Positions 56,385-64,000 of a stretch of DNA of 64,000 nucleotides are shown here, in pieces. Origin of the DNA: Bacteroides sp. (GTDB lineage: Bacteria > Bacteroidota > Bacteroidia > Bacteroidales > Bacteroidaceae); assembly GCA_023665805.1 (NCBI GenBank), contig JAMPDJ010000004.1:62001-126000 (forward strand), written 5' to 3'. Both the position numbers and the translations under genes were made by a program. The number at the start of each line of letters is the position of its first letter. Positions within the stretch are counted from its first letter, which is position 1. The notes under the pieces were generated by a model. It worked only from the letters and a program-made list of their open reading frames with translations. It searched no databases and had not been told where the DNA came from.

Positions 56385-58595
56385 ATGAACAAAAGTCGTT
56401 CTTTACTGAAAAGGCTGATTATTTCCGGACTGCTGGCATGCAACGTGTGCGTCGCCTCGGCCGAGGACATCGACTTGATTCCGCGTCCATTGCATGTGGA
56501 ACAGGCATTCGGCACCTTTACGCTTACCTCCAAGACCACCATCGGTCATGATGCCTCATGCAAGGCCCAGGCCGAATACCTGCGTGATGTCATCTACCAA
56601 TCCACCGGTTGGGACCTGCAACTGAAAGAGAACGCCCGCAAGGCCACCATCCTACTTGCCACGGACTCCGCCTCCATAGGCAAGGCCGAGGGATACCGGC
56701 TGGAAGTGGCCCCGGGCAAGGTCACCATCTGCGGCGCCGACCAAGGTGGCGTGTTCTATGGCATACAAAGTCTGCTGCAATTGTTCCCGTCACAGATATA
56801 TAGCGACCGTCCCCAACGCGGGGTGGAATGGACAGCCAAGGCCGTCTCTATCTACGATGCACCTGAACGCCCTTGGCGCGGCATGATGCTGGACGTGGCC
56901 CGATACTTCCACGACAAGGAGTTCGTGAAGAAGTACATAGACATGATGGCCATGTACAAGCTCAACAAATTGCAGTTCCATTTCATCGACGACTCGGGAT
57001 GGCGTCTGGAAATAAAGAAGTATCCGCGCCTGACCGAAGTGGGCGCATGGGCAGGCCCGGACCACAACCGGCTCGGAGGTTACTATACTCAGGACGACAT
57101 AAGCGAGATTATAGCCTACGGACAAGTGCGCAACGTGGAGATAATCCCCGAGATAGAGTTCCCGGCACATATCCTTTCGGCCGTGGTGGCCTACCCGTGG
57201 CTCTGCTGCACAGGACTGCAACACGAGATGCCCGTGCAGCACTTCATCAGCCGAGACTTGCTGTGCGTAGGCAAGGAATCCTCCTTGCAATTCCTGCGCG
57301 ACGTGCTGGAGGAGACAGTCGAACTGTTCCCATCGCGCTATATCAACATAGGTGGCGACGAGGCCGTGTACACCCGTTGGGAACAATGTCCCGACTGCCA
57401 GGCTCTGATGAAACGCGAAGGATTGTCCAAGGCATCGGAACTGCAGGGATACCTGACCAACTATGTGGCCGAGTTCCTGAAGAAGAAGGAGCGCACCGTC
57501 ATCGGATGGGAGGAAATCATAATGCGTGGCAAGGTGAACACGCCTGTAGTCAGCCTCATTTGGCACAATGTCAACGATAGCATCCATGCCACACAAACAG
57601 GGCACAAGGCCATCCTCACACCGGCCGTGCAAATGTACCTGGACTTCCCCGAGGGCAACACTCCGGGCGAGGTGAAGGCCGCCACATGGTGCCCTCCAAT
57701 CTCCATTGAGAAGTGCTACACCATGGAAGTCAACGACTATTCCGACAAGTCAACCGTAATCGGAGTGCAGGGGTGCCTGTGGAGCGACCAGTTCATACAC
57801 GGTACCGTATTGCAGGAGATACCCTACCTCAACGAGAACCGTTCCGAGAACTATGTCGAATATCTTACTTTCCCGCGCCTGCTGGCCGTATCAGAGGTGG
57901 CATGGTCTCCACGCGCAAAGCGTGATTACAACGACTTCAGCCAACGCCTCATACGCCACTACTCACGCCTGGACCACAAAGGATGCAACTACCGTGTTCC
58001 CGAGCCACGTATCGAATCCATGGAGGAGACTGCCGACGGCAAGCTGAAATTCACCCTGGCTCCAGCCGTGGCAGGTGCAGACATACTTTACACGACCAAC
58101 GGCTCATACCCCACCATCCATTCACCCAAGTACACGGGTCCGGTAACCGTGGACAGGAAGAGCGACTTCCATGCCATAACCGTAGTCAATCCCCGCCACT
58201 ACTCGCTGCCAATATACTTTGCTCCAGATTATTCGGCCTACAAGCAATACGGAACCTTCACATCCGAATGGAAGCCACTGACCGTACAGCCTCGCATGGA
58301 GCCTTGGCGCTTCGAGTGCACAGGCAAAATTTCCGGCAACGGACAATACGAAATCACATTCGTCCACACCAAGGGTCAGAACGCGTTCCGCACCGGCACC
58401 CTCAAATTATTCAAGCGCGACGAGCTGCTGACCGAAGTGAAGCAGTCGGCCACATTAAGCTCAGCCTCTCCCATAGCCACCTATCGTTTCCAGGTGGATG
58501 CCTTTGAGGCAGGCACACCGTTCTTCATTCAGGTCGAAGCATGCGGTGATGGCGGCAACGACACAGCAGGTCTTGTCTTCATCAACAAGAAGTAA
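56385..58595 (+). CDS. secreted beta-N-acetylhexosaminidase, glycoside hydrolase family 20
   Basis: A 736-residue enzyme with a signal peptide (hydrophobic LIISGLLACNVCVASA; start at 56385 chosen for this reason). An N-terminal GH20b domain (IPRPLHVEQAFGTFTL) precedes the catalytic barrel, with HFIDDSGWRLEIKKYPRLTEVGAW and the catalytic Asp325-Glu326 in INIGGDEAVYTRWEQC. A chitobiase-like C-terminal module (about 560-625) contains ILYTTNGSYPTIHSPKYTGP, and a further beta module follows. It removes terminal GlcNAc/GalNAc from glycans using the acetamido group, likely in the periplasm or at the surface. Confidence 0.93.
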   Translation: MNKSRSLLKRLIISGLLACNVCVASAEDIDLIPRPLHVEQAFGTFTLTSKTTIGHDASCKAQAEYLRDVIYQSTGWDLQLKENARKATILLATDSASIGKAEGYRLEVAPGKVTICGADQGGVFYGIQSLLQLFPSQIYSDRPQRGVEWTAKAVSIYDAPERPWRGMMLDVARYFHDKEFVKKYIDMMAMYKLNKLQFHFIDDSGWRLEIKKYPRLTEVGAWAGPDHNRLGGYYTQDDISEIIAYGQVRNVEIIPEIEFPAHILSAVVAYPWLCCTGLQHEMPVQHFISRDLLCVGKESSLQFLRDVLEETVELFPSRYINIGGDEAVYTRWEQCPDCQALMKREGLSKASELQGYLTNYVAEFLKKKERTVIGWEEIIMRGKVNTPVVSLIWHNVNDSIHATQTGHKAILTPAVQMYLDFPEGNTPGEVKAATWCPPISIEKCYTMEVNDYSDKSTVIGVQGCLWSDQFIHGTVLQEIPYLNENRSENYVEYLTFPRLLAVSEVAWSPRAKRDYNDFSQRLIRHYSRLDHKGCNYRVPEPRIESMEETADGKLKFTLAPAVAGADILYTTNGSYPTIHSPKYTGPVTVDRKSDFHAITVVNPRHYSLPIYFAPDYSAYKQYGTFTSEWKPLTVQPRMEPWRFECTGKISGNGQYEITFVHTKGQNAFRTGTLKLFKRDELLTEVKQSATLSSASPIATYRFQVDAFEAGTPFFIQVEACGDGGNDTAGLVFINKK

Positions 58596-58630
58596 CCACA
58601 ACGGCCGACATCAAGGTTGGCCATATAAAA

Positions 58631-58668
58631 AGACGGCCGGGCATCTATCTACAGGTGCCCGGCTGTCT
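58631..58668. terminator. bidirectional hairpin terminator between the GH20 and Bax-inhibitor genes
   Basis: A 13-bp stem (58631-58643 with 58656-58668, one G-U pair) and 12-base loop, with AAAAA before and TTATTT after, lies between two converging genes. Confidence 0.85.
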
Positions 58669-58691
58669 TATTTCGATATGTTTCCGCATTC

Positions 58692-59417
58692 CTACTTTCT
58701 GTTTCCGAACAGGCGCAGGATGTACAAGAAAAGATTGACGAAGTCCAGATAGAGGGTAAGACTGCCCATGAGAGCAAGTTTGTTGGTGTCGTCATTGACT
58801 CCGAACTGCTGTGCCTGTGCGAGCATCTGCTTTATCTTCTGAGTATCGTAGGCAGTGAGAGCCACGAAAACAATAACGCCAAGATAGTTGAGAACAGATG
58901 CAAAGAGGCTGTTCTGCCAGAAGATGTTCACCACGGTGGCGATAATCAGTCCTATGAGTGCCATAATCATTACCCTGCCAATAGCGGAAAGGTCCTTCTT
59001 GACAAAGAAGCCCACCAGTGACATGGCACCGAAGGTCCCGGCCGTGACGAAGAATGCCTGCGCTATGCTTTCGGCAGTATATATGGCCATGATAAAGGAC
59101 AACGTGGCACCGTTCAGTATTGCATAGGCCGCAAACATGATGCCCGCCGTGGCAAAGGACATCTTGTGTATGCGGGCAGAAAGGAATATCACCAGCACCA
59201 CCTCGGCAATAAGCAATCCCCAATACATGCCACTGGTGGCAAGGGCATAAAGCCAGTTTTCGTTACGACCTACTATCATGGCCGTCAGAGCGGTCATCAT
59301 GAGACCACAGGTCATCCACGTGTAGACGTTGCGCATAAGCACGGCAAACACACTCGTTTCACTCGCTACGCTGCTCGGAGCATAGGAATTGTTCTTTTCC
59401 ATTTTGTCGTATCCCAT
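58692..59417 (-). CDS. Bax inhibitor-1/YccA family membrane protein
   Basis: A 241-residue protein with seven membrane helices and the BI-1 features: VFAVLMRNVYTWMTCGLMMTALTAM near the N-terminus, GATLSFIMAIYTAESIAQAFFVTAG in the middle, and the C-terminal FVALTAYDTQKIKQML with the conserved Asp. Bacterial members (YbhL, YccA, BsYetJ) are pH-sensitive calcium channels or protease modulators. An alternative start lies five codons in (59402). A TACCTTTG box (59472-59465) is 47 bp upstream on the minus strand. Confidence 0.92.
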   Translation of the reverse strand: MGYDKMEKNNSYAPSSVASETSVFAVLMRNVYTWMTCGLMMTALTAMIVGRNENWLYALATSGMYWGLLIAEVVLVIFLSARIHKMSFATAGIMFAAYAILNGATLSFIMAIYTAESIAQAFFVTAGTFGAMSLVGFFVKKDLSAIGRVMIMALIGLIIATVVNIFWQNSLFASVLNYLGVIVFVALTAYDTQKIKQMLAQAQQFGVNDDTNKLALMGSLTLYLDFVNLFLYILRLFGNRK

Positions 59418-59464
59418 AGCTGTATATAAATTAGGTTTAAGTTACATTCATCGGAGACAGGAGG

Positions 59465-59472
59465 CAAAGGTA
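59465..59472 (-). promoter_or_regulatory. -7 promoter box for the Bax inhibitor-1 family gene
   Basis: The minus strand reads TACCTTTG, an exact TAnnTTTG match 47 bp before the start at 59417. No -33 TTG is visible at the normal spacing. Confidence 0.6.
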
Positions 59473-59635
59473 CAGAAAATATGTGGGAAACCCTAATGAA
59501 ACAGCCACAAAAGCATGTTCATCCCGAACAGCTCCTCACCCCGATGCAACGGGAAGGGACAATGAAATCTCCAAACATCGCAAGGAGCAGGCTCCAGGAC
59601 GACCCATTGCTCCTACCGGAAATATCCGTTTGCCG

Positions 59636-59651
59636 GCATGCAGCTGCATGC
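59636..59651. repeat. 16-bp perfect palindrome
   Basis: GCATGCAGCTGCATGC equals its own reverse complement. It lies 340 bp before the first lipoprotein gene and 219 bp upstream of the Bax inhibitor gene start; it could be an operator or chance. Confidence 0.8.
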
Positions 59652-59818
59652 GACACGTGCATCCTAAAGGGTGGTTATTTGCCAGGCAATATCGGCAGAC
59701 ACGGAGTGTTTGTACCGAAATTCCATCGTTTGATTCTTCGTCGTAAACCAAAAGAAAACACGATGGAATGGGCACAAATCTCGTCTTTTTCGGTAAAAAA
59801 GGCAGTTTATACCAAAAT

Positions 59819-59852
59819 TTTGATATTATTAACAGTAAAAGCCCTAATTTTG
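59819..59852 (+). promoter_or_regulatory. Bacteroidetes promoter for the DUF4493/PCMD lipoprotein operon
   Basis: TTTG (59819-59822), 22 bp, TAATTTTG (59845-59852). The box is an exact TAnnTTTG match; the spacing is slightly long. The leader to the ATG at 59977 would be about 120 nt. Confidence 0.6.
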
Positions 59853-59976
59853 CAACCAGTTTAATGGGCAAATCGCCTCTCGGCTTATACCATTGTATAT
59901 ATAGGAAAAAAGATTCCGGCATAGGGCATAAGTGCGACCTTACCAACAAAACAGATTACATCATTATATATATCTT

Positions 59977-60792
59977 ATGAAGAAAACAACATGGATGTTG
60001 GGAGCTATGGCAATTATGGGATTGACCTTCGCTTCATGTAGCCAGGATTCCGCAGAGGGTCCCGGAGTGGACGGCAAGCATGGCGTGCTGATGCTGAACC
60101 TGAACGGAAAGACAAACTTCGTGCAGACACGTGCGCTGAACGAATCCGACTACAACAATGTGGACAACTACACTGTGGTGGTGACCGACAAGGACGGTCG
60201 CGAACAGTTGAATTGCAAAGGCAGCGAACTTCCCTACAAGATGCCTTTGACAATGAGTCTTGGCGGCTACTCCGTTAAGGCATTCTATGGCAAGGAATCA
60301 GCAGCATCGCGCAACGATTTCTATGTGGAGGGAACCAAGACAGGCACAATCAAGGCAGACCAGAAGGAAAGCATAGAGGTGACATGTACCCCCACGTGCG
60401 GACGCATCATGGTGAACTTCAACACCGAGATGGCAACCTATTTCAGCGATTACAACGTGAGTTTTTCAGGTACCGAGGCACTCGGTACCGAGAAGTTGGC
60501 ATGGTTGAAGGACGATGTGGAACCTTGGTACGTGAAACTGAACGAAGACGGAGAAACCATCAGTTTCACCATCACCACAATCACCAAGGAAGAATATGTC
60601 AACGGCAGCAACAAGGAGCAGACGGCCACCAAAACCGGCACCTTCAGACTGGAGCGCAACAAGGGTTACAAGATGAACATCAATCCCTCCTACACCCCCA
60701 CCGACAAGGGTAGCGTGGACATCACCATCACCATTGACGAGAGCACCAACGACAAGCCCGTGGACATAGAGGTACCCGTGGATTGGATTTAA
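59977..60792 (+). CDS. DUF4493-type surface lipoprotein (first of three)
   Basis: A 271-residue lipoprotein with type II signal peptide (MKKTTWMLGAMAIMGLTFASC; lipobox FASC, Cys21). SQDSAEG follows the Cys, an acidic sequence like the Bacteroides lipoprotein export signal, so the protein is probably displayed on the cell surface. The body matches DUF4493 (HGVLMLNLNGKTNFV, then LPYKMPLTMSLGGYSVKAFYG and ESIEVTCTPTCGRIMVNF). The function of DUF4493 is unknown; it resembles the N-terminal part of the two following proteins. The start at 59977 is chosen for the signal peptide. Confidence 0.82.
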   Translation: MKKTTWMLGAMAIMGLTFASCSQDSAEGPGVDGKHGVLMLNLNGKTNFVQTRALNESDYNNVDNYTVVVTDKDGREQLNCKGSELPYKMPLTMSLGGYSVKAFYGKESAASRNDFYVEGTKTGTIKADQKESIEVTCTPTCGRIMVNFNTEMATYFSDYNVSFSGTEALGTEKLAWLKDDVEPWYVKLNEDGETISFTITTITKEEYVNGSNKEQTATKTGTFRLERNKGYKMNINPSYTPTDKGSVDITITIDESTNDKPVDIEVPVDWI

Positions 60793-60850
60793 TGTCATGG
60801 CAGACTAAGGACAATACATTATAATATATATTACAAGACAGACAACCGTT

Positions 60851-62125
60851 ATGAATATTTCCAAGATATTATTGACAGGAGCCTTCATCGGCATGAGCCT
60901 GGCATCATGCACGAATGAGAACGATTACCTCAAAGGCACCGACCGTGGTACCATGTCACTGGGAGTGGAAAAACTGATGCCCAAACCCAAGAATGCCGCC
61001 ACGGAGACACGTGCCGTGGAGACCGAGGACTTCCCCGTGACCATATACAGCCTGACCGACAACAAGGAGTTCGTCTCTTACGACAAGGCCACACTCGTGC
61101 CCAACAGGCTGACAATGCCAGTGGGCCAGTATTATGCCACGGCCCACACGCCTGGTAACCTGGAGAAGATAATGGCTGCTCCTTACTATTTCGGACGCGA
61201 GGAGTTCGAGATAATGAAGGCGGTCAACACCGAGGCCACCGTCACCTGCCGCATGGCCAACGGCAGCTTCACCGTCCGCTTCAGCGCAGACTTCGCACAA
61301 GTGTTCAGCAGCTGGACCGTATCCATTGACGACGGATCCGCATTGGCCATCATCTACACATCCGACTTGGATGGCCTCAATCCCGCGACAAAGTACATGC
61401 GCTTCGAAGAGAACGTGGCATCGCTGAAGGTAAACTTCGTGGGCACAACAGTCACAGGCAACCGCATAGTCACCAACAACATACTCACCAAGAAGAATGC
61501 CAGCGAGATATATGACAGCGACAACGAGTTCTTCTCCGGAGGCGATGCCATAGTCATCCACTTCAGTCCCGTGGAGAGCACAGAGGGAGACATCACAGGC
61601 ATCACTCTGAAGGCAAATATCAGCTTCGAGGAGACGGAGGAGAACTTCGACATGGAAGTGGAGGATGCCGACAATGGCGGTACCACCCCCGACAATCCAG
61701 ATAATCCAGACAATCCGAATGCCATCACGCTGAACCTGCCTGCCAACATGACAGTGGACATGTTCACCGACCCGTCATTGGGAGATACCTACATTGCTTC
61801 GGAGAACGGCCTAAAGAGCATACAGGTGAAGATGGCCTCCACCAGCGAGGACATGATCAGCTCTCTGGCCGACCTGAAAACGAACTACGGCGTAGACTTC
61901 GTCGAAGGTACCGAAGTGGTAGACAATGATGTCTTGGTGAGACTCTTCTCCGACCTCGGACAGACACTGTCAGTTCCGGCGGAAGGCGACAAGGAATACG
62001 TTTTCCCCATCGGCAACTTCTTCATACTGCTGTCTGTACTGCCTGGCGACCATACCTTCGACCTGGTAGTCACCGACATGGATGGCAACACAAAGAGCGG
62101 ACGTGTGGTATTGACTGTGGAATAA
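60851..62125 (+). CDS. DUF4493-type surface lipoprotein (second of three)
   Basis: A 424-residue lipoprotein: signal peptide with lipobox LASC (Cys21), then TNENDYLKG, again acidic after the Cys. The N-terminal half is DUF4493-like (RGTMSLGVEKLM; LTMPVGQYYATAHTPGNLE; NTEATVTCRMANGSFTVRFSADF). A DNPDNPDNP linker (about residues 285-295) leads to a second beta domain. It starts 58 bp after the first lipoprotein, behind a TATATATTA-rich leader with no Shine-Dalgarno. No enzymatic motif is seen. Confidence 0.8.
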   Translation: MNISKILLTGAFIGMSLASCTNENDYLKGTDRGTMSLGVEKLMPKPKNAATETRAVETEDFPVTIYSLTDNKEFVSYDKATLVPNRLTMPVGQYYATAHTPGNLEKIMAAPYYFGREEFEIMKAVNTEATVTCRMANGSFTVRFSADFAQVFSSWTVSIDDGSALAIIYTSDLDGLNPATKYMRFEENVASLKVNFVGTTVTGNRIVTNNILTKKNASEIYDSDNEFFSGGDAIVIHFSPVESTEGDITGITLKANISFEETEENFDMEVEDADNGGTTPDNPDNPDNPNAITLNLPANMTVDMFTDPSLGDTYIASENGLKSIQVKMASTSEDMISSLADLKTNYGVDFVEGTEVVDNDVLVRLFSDLGQTLSVPAEGDKEYVFPIGNFFILLSVLPGDHTFDLVVTDMDGNTKSGRVVLTVE

Positions 62126-62179
62126 GCAGTCCATGGTTTGTTTGATAACAATGAATAACGCAGATACACAGTAAACACT

Positions 62180-63982
62180 ATGAAAAAGATTCAGTATATA
62201 TTCTCCATCATGATCATGGCCGCAGCTATGGTTTCATGCAGCCAGGACCTTGATGTCGAGGGCAACCAGGGCTATGTAGCCTTGAGGATACAGTCCTTCG
62301 TATCCACCAACACTCCGGATGCCGGTACCCGCTCAGCCGTACCCGAGGACTACGATGCCAAGCAACTGAGCGTGGAAATCAAGAACCAAAGCGGCAATGT
62401 GGTGATGAGCACCGAAGACTTCGACAACGATGCAGCCTTTCAGGGCAAGATAGCTTTGACAGCCGGCACATACACCATAGAGGCACACTCTGCCAACTGG
62501 GACGGTAGCGACAGCGGTTTCGACTCCCCCTATTACTATGGTTCCACCACTGTTAACGTGCAGCCCCGCAGCCTTCAGACCGCCAGCATCACCTGTACCC
62601 AGGCCAATGTCAAGCTGACTGTCACTTACGACCAGAGTTTCGTGAAGAACTTCAAGAGTGCCTCCACCACCATAACTTCCTCCCTCAGCGACGTAGCCCC
62701 CTTGTCTTTCGTGATGAACGAGACATCCAAATCTGGCTATATCCCCGCCGGTAACTTCGAGGCCAAGCTGGATGTGGTGAACCACAGTAATGTAGAGCAC
62801 TCACTGACCCGTGCATTTACCGACGTACAGCCTCGCGACCACTATATCCTCAACTTCAAGCTGGCCGACGAAGGCATTTTGGGCGGTGGCGACAAGCCCG
62901 GCATCACCGTGGACGTGGACGAAAGCACCAATACCTACACCTATACTTTCGAGGTACCAAGAAAAAGTGCCATAGCCTTGGTAGCACGACAGGCCAACGC
63001 GTGGAGCAGCTTTGCCATACTCAACGCCGCTGTTACCGCAAAAACCGCTACCTTTGACCGGAACAACCTCGCTATCCAGTGGAGACAAAGCGGAACAGAG
63101 GCATGGAATGAACTGACCGCCAACGAACTGACCGTGGATGCCGATGACAATGTCACGACCACCATCAAGGGCTTGACACCTAACACCACATACGAATACC
63201 GTCTGTACTATGCCGATGGTGAAACAGACGTGGCTTCCGACCCATCGACCTTCACTACCGAAGAGCAGGTTGCCCTTTACAACGGCGGCTTCGAGAACTG
63301 GTGGATGGACGGCAGGGTTGCCTACGCCACCGAAGAGGGCGTTTCGTTCTGGGATACCAGCAACAAGGGTGCGGCTTCATTTGCAGGCAGCAACACAATC
63401 GAGACAACAAGCATTGTACACGGTGGTGCCAAGGCTGCAGAACTGGAATCCAAATATATTGTAATCAAGTTTGCCGCAGCCAGCCTGTACACAGGCCAGT
63501 TCATCAAATTGAACGGCACTAAGGGTGCTGCGCTTGATTGGGGAGTACCATTCACCTCACGTCCCACGGCACTGCGAGGCTTCATGCAGTATGCTCCGGC
63601 CAATATCGACCGCGTGGGCAGCAACCTGCCGGCAGATGCTCCAGCCAAGGGCGAAGCAGACCAGTGCGGCATGTACTGTGCCCTGCTCACCGAAGTTCTG
63701 CATGTCGACAACACCGACATGAGCACTTTCCCCGACTGGCAGAACGACCCGCGTGTCATAGCCTACGGCGCCCTGCCGACAGAGCAGAACGTACACAGCA
63801 ATGGAGAATGGAAAGAAGTGAACATACCGCTGGTATACCACGACCTGACAAAGAAACCCGCATATCTGTTGATTGTGTTCTCTTCAAGCAAGTACGGAGA
63901 CTACTTCCATGGCGGCACAGGCAGCAAGTTGTATCTGGACGACTTCTCCTTGGAATATGGCGACACACCGGCAGTCAAATAA
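62180..63982 (+). CDS. DUF4493 plus PCMD-domain surface lipoprotein (third of three)
   Basis: A 600-residue lipoprotein: signal peptide ending MVSC (Cys20) followed by SQDLDVEG, an acidic export-type signal. Residues about 27-230 are DUF4493-like (QGYVALRIQSF; ALTAGTYTIEAHSANWDG). A fibronectin-like stretch (ITVDVDESTNTYTYTFEVPR to TYEYRLYYADGETDVASDPSTFTTEE, about 240-360) follows, then a PCMD (putative carbohydrate metabolism) domain from about 365 to the end (NGGFENWWMD; HGGAKAAELESKY; GSKLYLDDFSLEYG). The PCMD fold is jelly-roll-like; glycan binding is inferred. It ends 18 bp before the window edge. Confidence 0.85.
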   Translation: MKKIQYIFSIMIMAAAMVSCSQDLDVEGNQGYVALRIQSFVSTNTPDAGTRSAVPEDYDAKQLSVEIKNQSGNVVMSTEDFDNDAAFQGKIALTAGTYTIEAHSANWDGSDSGFDSPYYYGSTTVNVQPRSLQTASITCTQANVKLTVTYDQSFVKNFKSASTTITSSLSDVAPLSFVMNETSKSGYIPAGNFEAKLDVVNHSNVEHSLTRAFTDVQPRDHYILNFKLADEGILGGGDKPGITVDVDESTNTYTYTFEVPRKSAIALVARQANAWSSFAILNAAVTAKTATFDRNNLAIQWRQSGTEAWNELTANELTVDADDNVTTTIKGLTPNTTYEYRLYYADGETDVASDPSTFTTEEQVALYNGGFENWWMDGRVAYATEEGVSFWDTSNKGAASFAGSNTIETTSIVHGGAKAAELESKYIVIKFAAASLYTGQFIKLNGTKGAALDWGVPFTSRPTALRGFMQYAPANIDRVGSNLPADAPAKGEADQCGMYCALLTEVLHVDNTDMSTFPDWQNDPRVIAYGALPTEQNVHSNGEWKEVNIPLVYHDLTKKPAYLLIVFSSSKYGDYFHGGTGSKLYLDDFSLEYGDTPAVK

Positions 63983-64000
63983 TAATACACAAAAACATCC

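Larger units (their letters stand above)
59473..59976. other. 504-bp gene-free interval before the lipoprotein operon
   Basis: The open frame at 59481-59864 shows no signal, motif or good start and is not called. The interval holds a 16-bp perfect palindrome (59636-59651), a pair of nested inverted repeats (59720-59729 with 59760-59769, and 59713-59720 with 59788-59795), and the -7 box of the lipoprotein operon (59845-59852). The long distance and structures suggest regulation, but no known RNA element is recognised. Confidence 0.6.

Noticed and set aside
59481..59864. 127-codon open frame (+) before the lipoprotein operon
   Set aside because: Composition and content look random, its end contains the operon's promoter box, and it has no family features.

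Overview
The window is a chromosomal segment of a Bacteroidales bacterium, most likely Prevotella/Bacteroides-like. The evidence is the gene content (DUF4493/PCMD and DUF4292 lipoproteins, FtsL-like protein of the Bacteroidetes type, 11-helix NSS transporters, SpmAB fusion, paired deoxynucleoside kinases) and the promoters. Many intergenic regions carry the Bacteroidetes -7 box TAnnTTTG, several with a TTG/TTTG 19-20 bp upstream. Starts usually lack a strong Shine-Dalgarno and are often preceded by TATATA-rich leaders. No plasmid, prophage, transposase or CRISPR locus is present.

Layout. 1-1238 (+): end of an IbrA-like PAPS-reductase-family gene overlapping an IbrB-like ParB-fold gene, the only clearly accessory-looking coding segment. 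1289-8559 (-): six closely packed genes, from acyl-CoA synthetase through prfB, a CYTH protein and two NSS transporters to a helix-hairpin-helix protein. 8731-9795 (+): an M20 deacylase, convergent with a second minus-strand run (9758-16400: GNAT acyltransferase, dGTPase-like, dut, TPR, DUF4292 lipoprotein, EnvC-like). 16511-20734 (-): two secreted proteins, a membrane-anchored AraC-type regulator and a cyclophilin. 21032-36298 (+): an uninterrupted dcw cluster, mraZ-rsmH-ftsL-ftsI-murE-mraY-murD-ftsW-murG-murC-ftsQ-ftsA-ftsZ, with a clear MraZ-type operator at its promoter. 36510-39959: recO (-), tRNA-Glu plus rpsT on one apparent transcript, and gyrB. 40096-44575: membrane acyltransferase, sugar O-acetyltransferase, YjbR-like protein and a two-domain esterase. 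44765-46687 (-): a CapD/WbpM-type nucleotide-sugar enzyme. 47308-56260: tRNA-Met, ribF, THUMP-like methyltransferase, ruvB, spmAB fusion, two dNKs, a flippase and a Rid/chorismatase-like protein. 56385-63982: GH20 hexosaminidase, Bax-inhibitor-1 protein (-) and a three-gene surface lipoprotein operon.

Most coding content is core metabolism and envelope growth: the dcw cluster makes and polymerises lipid II and builds the divisome; EnvC-like, GH20 and flippase genes fit envelope and glycan handling. The least explained material is non-coding: two arrays of short palindrome-like motifs with strict 23-bp (18619-18719) and 22-bp (49681-49734) periods, an IS-end-like perfect hairpin after ftsZ (36349-36394), poly-G tracts (18012-18019 inside a secreted protein gene; 46926-46935 intergenic), and several promoters whose -7 box sits 4-9 bp from the start codon. 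Product names rest on motif recognition by eye; no database search was run.
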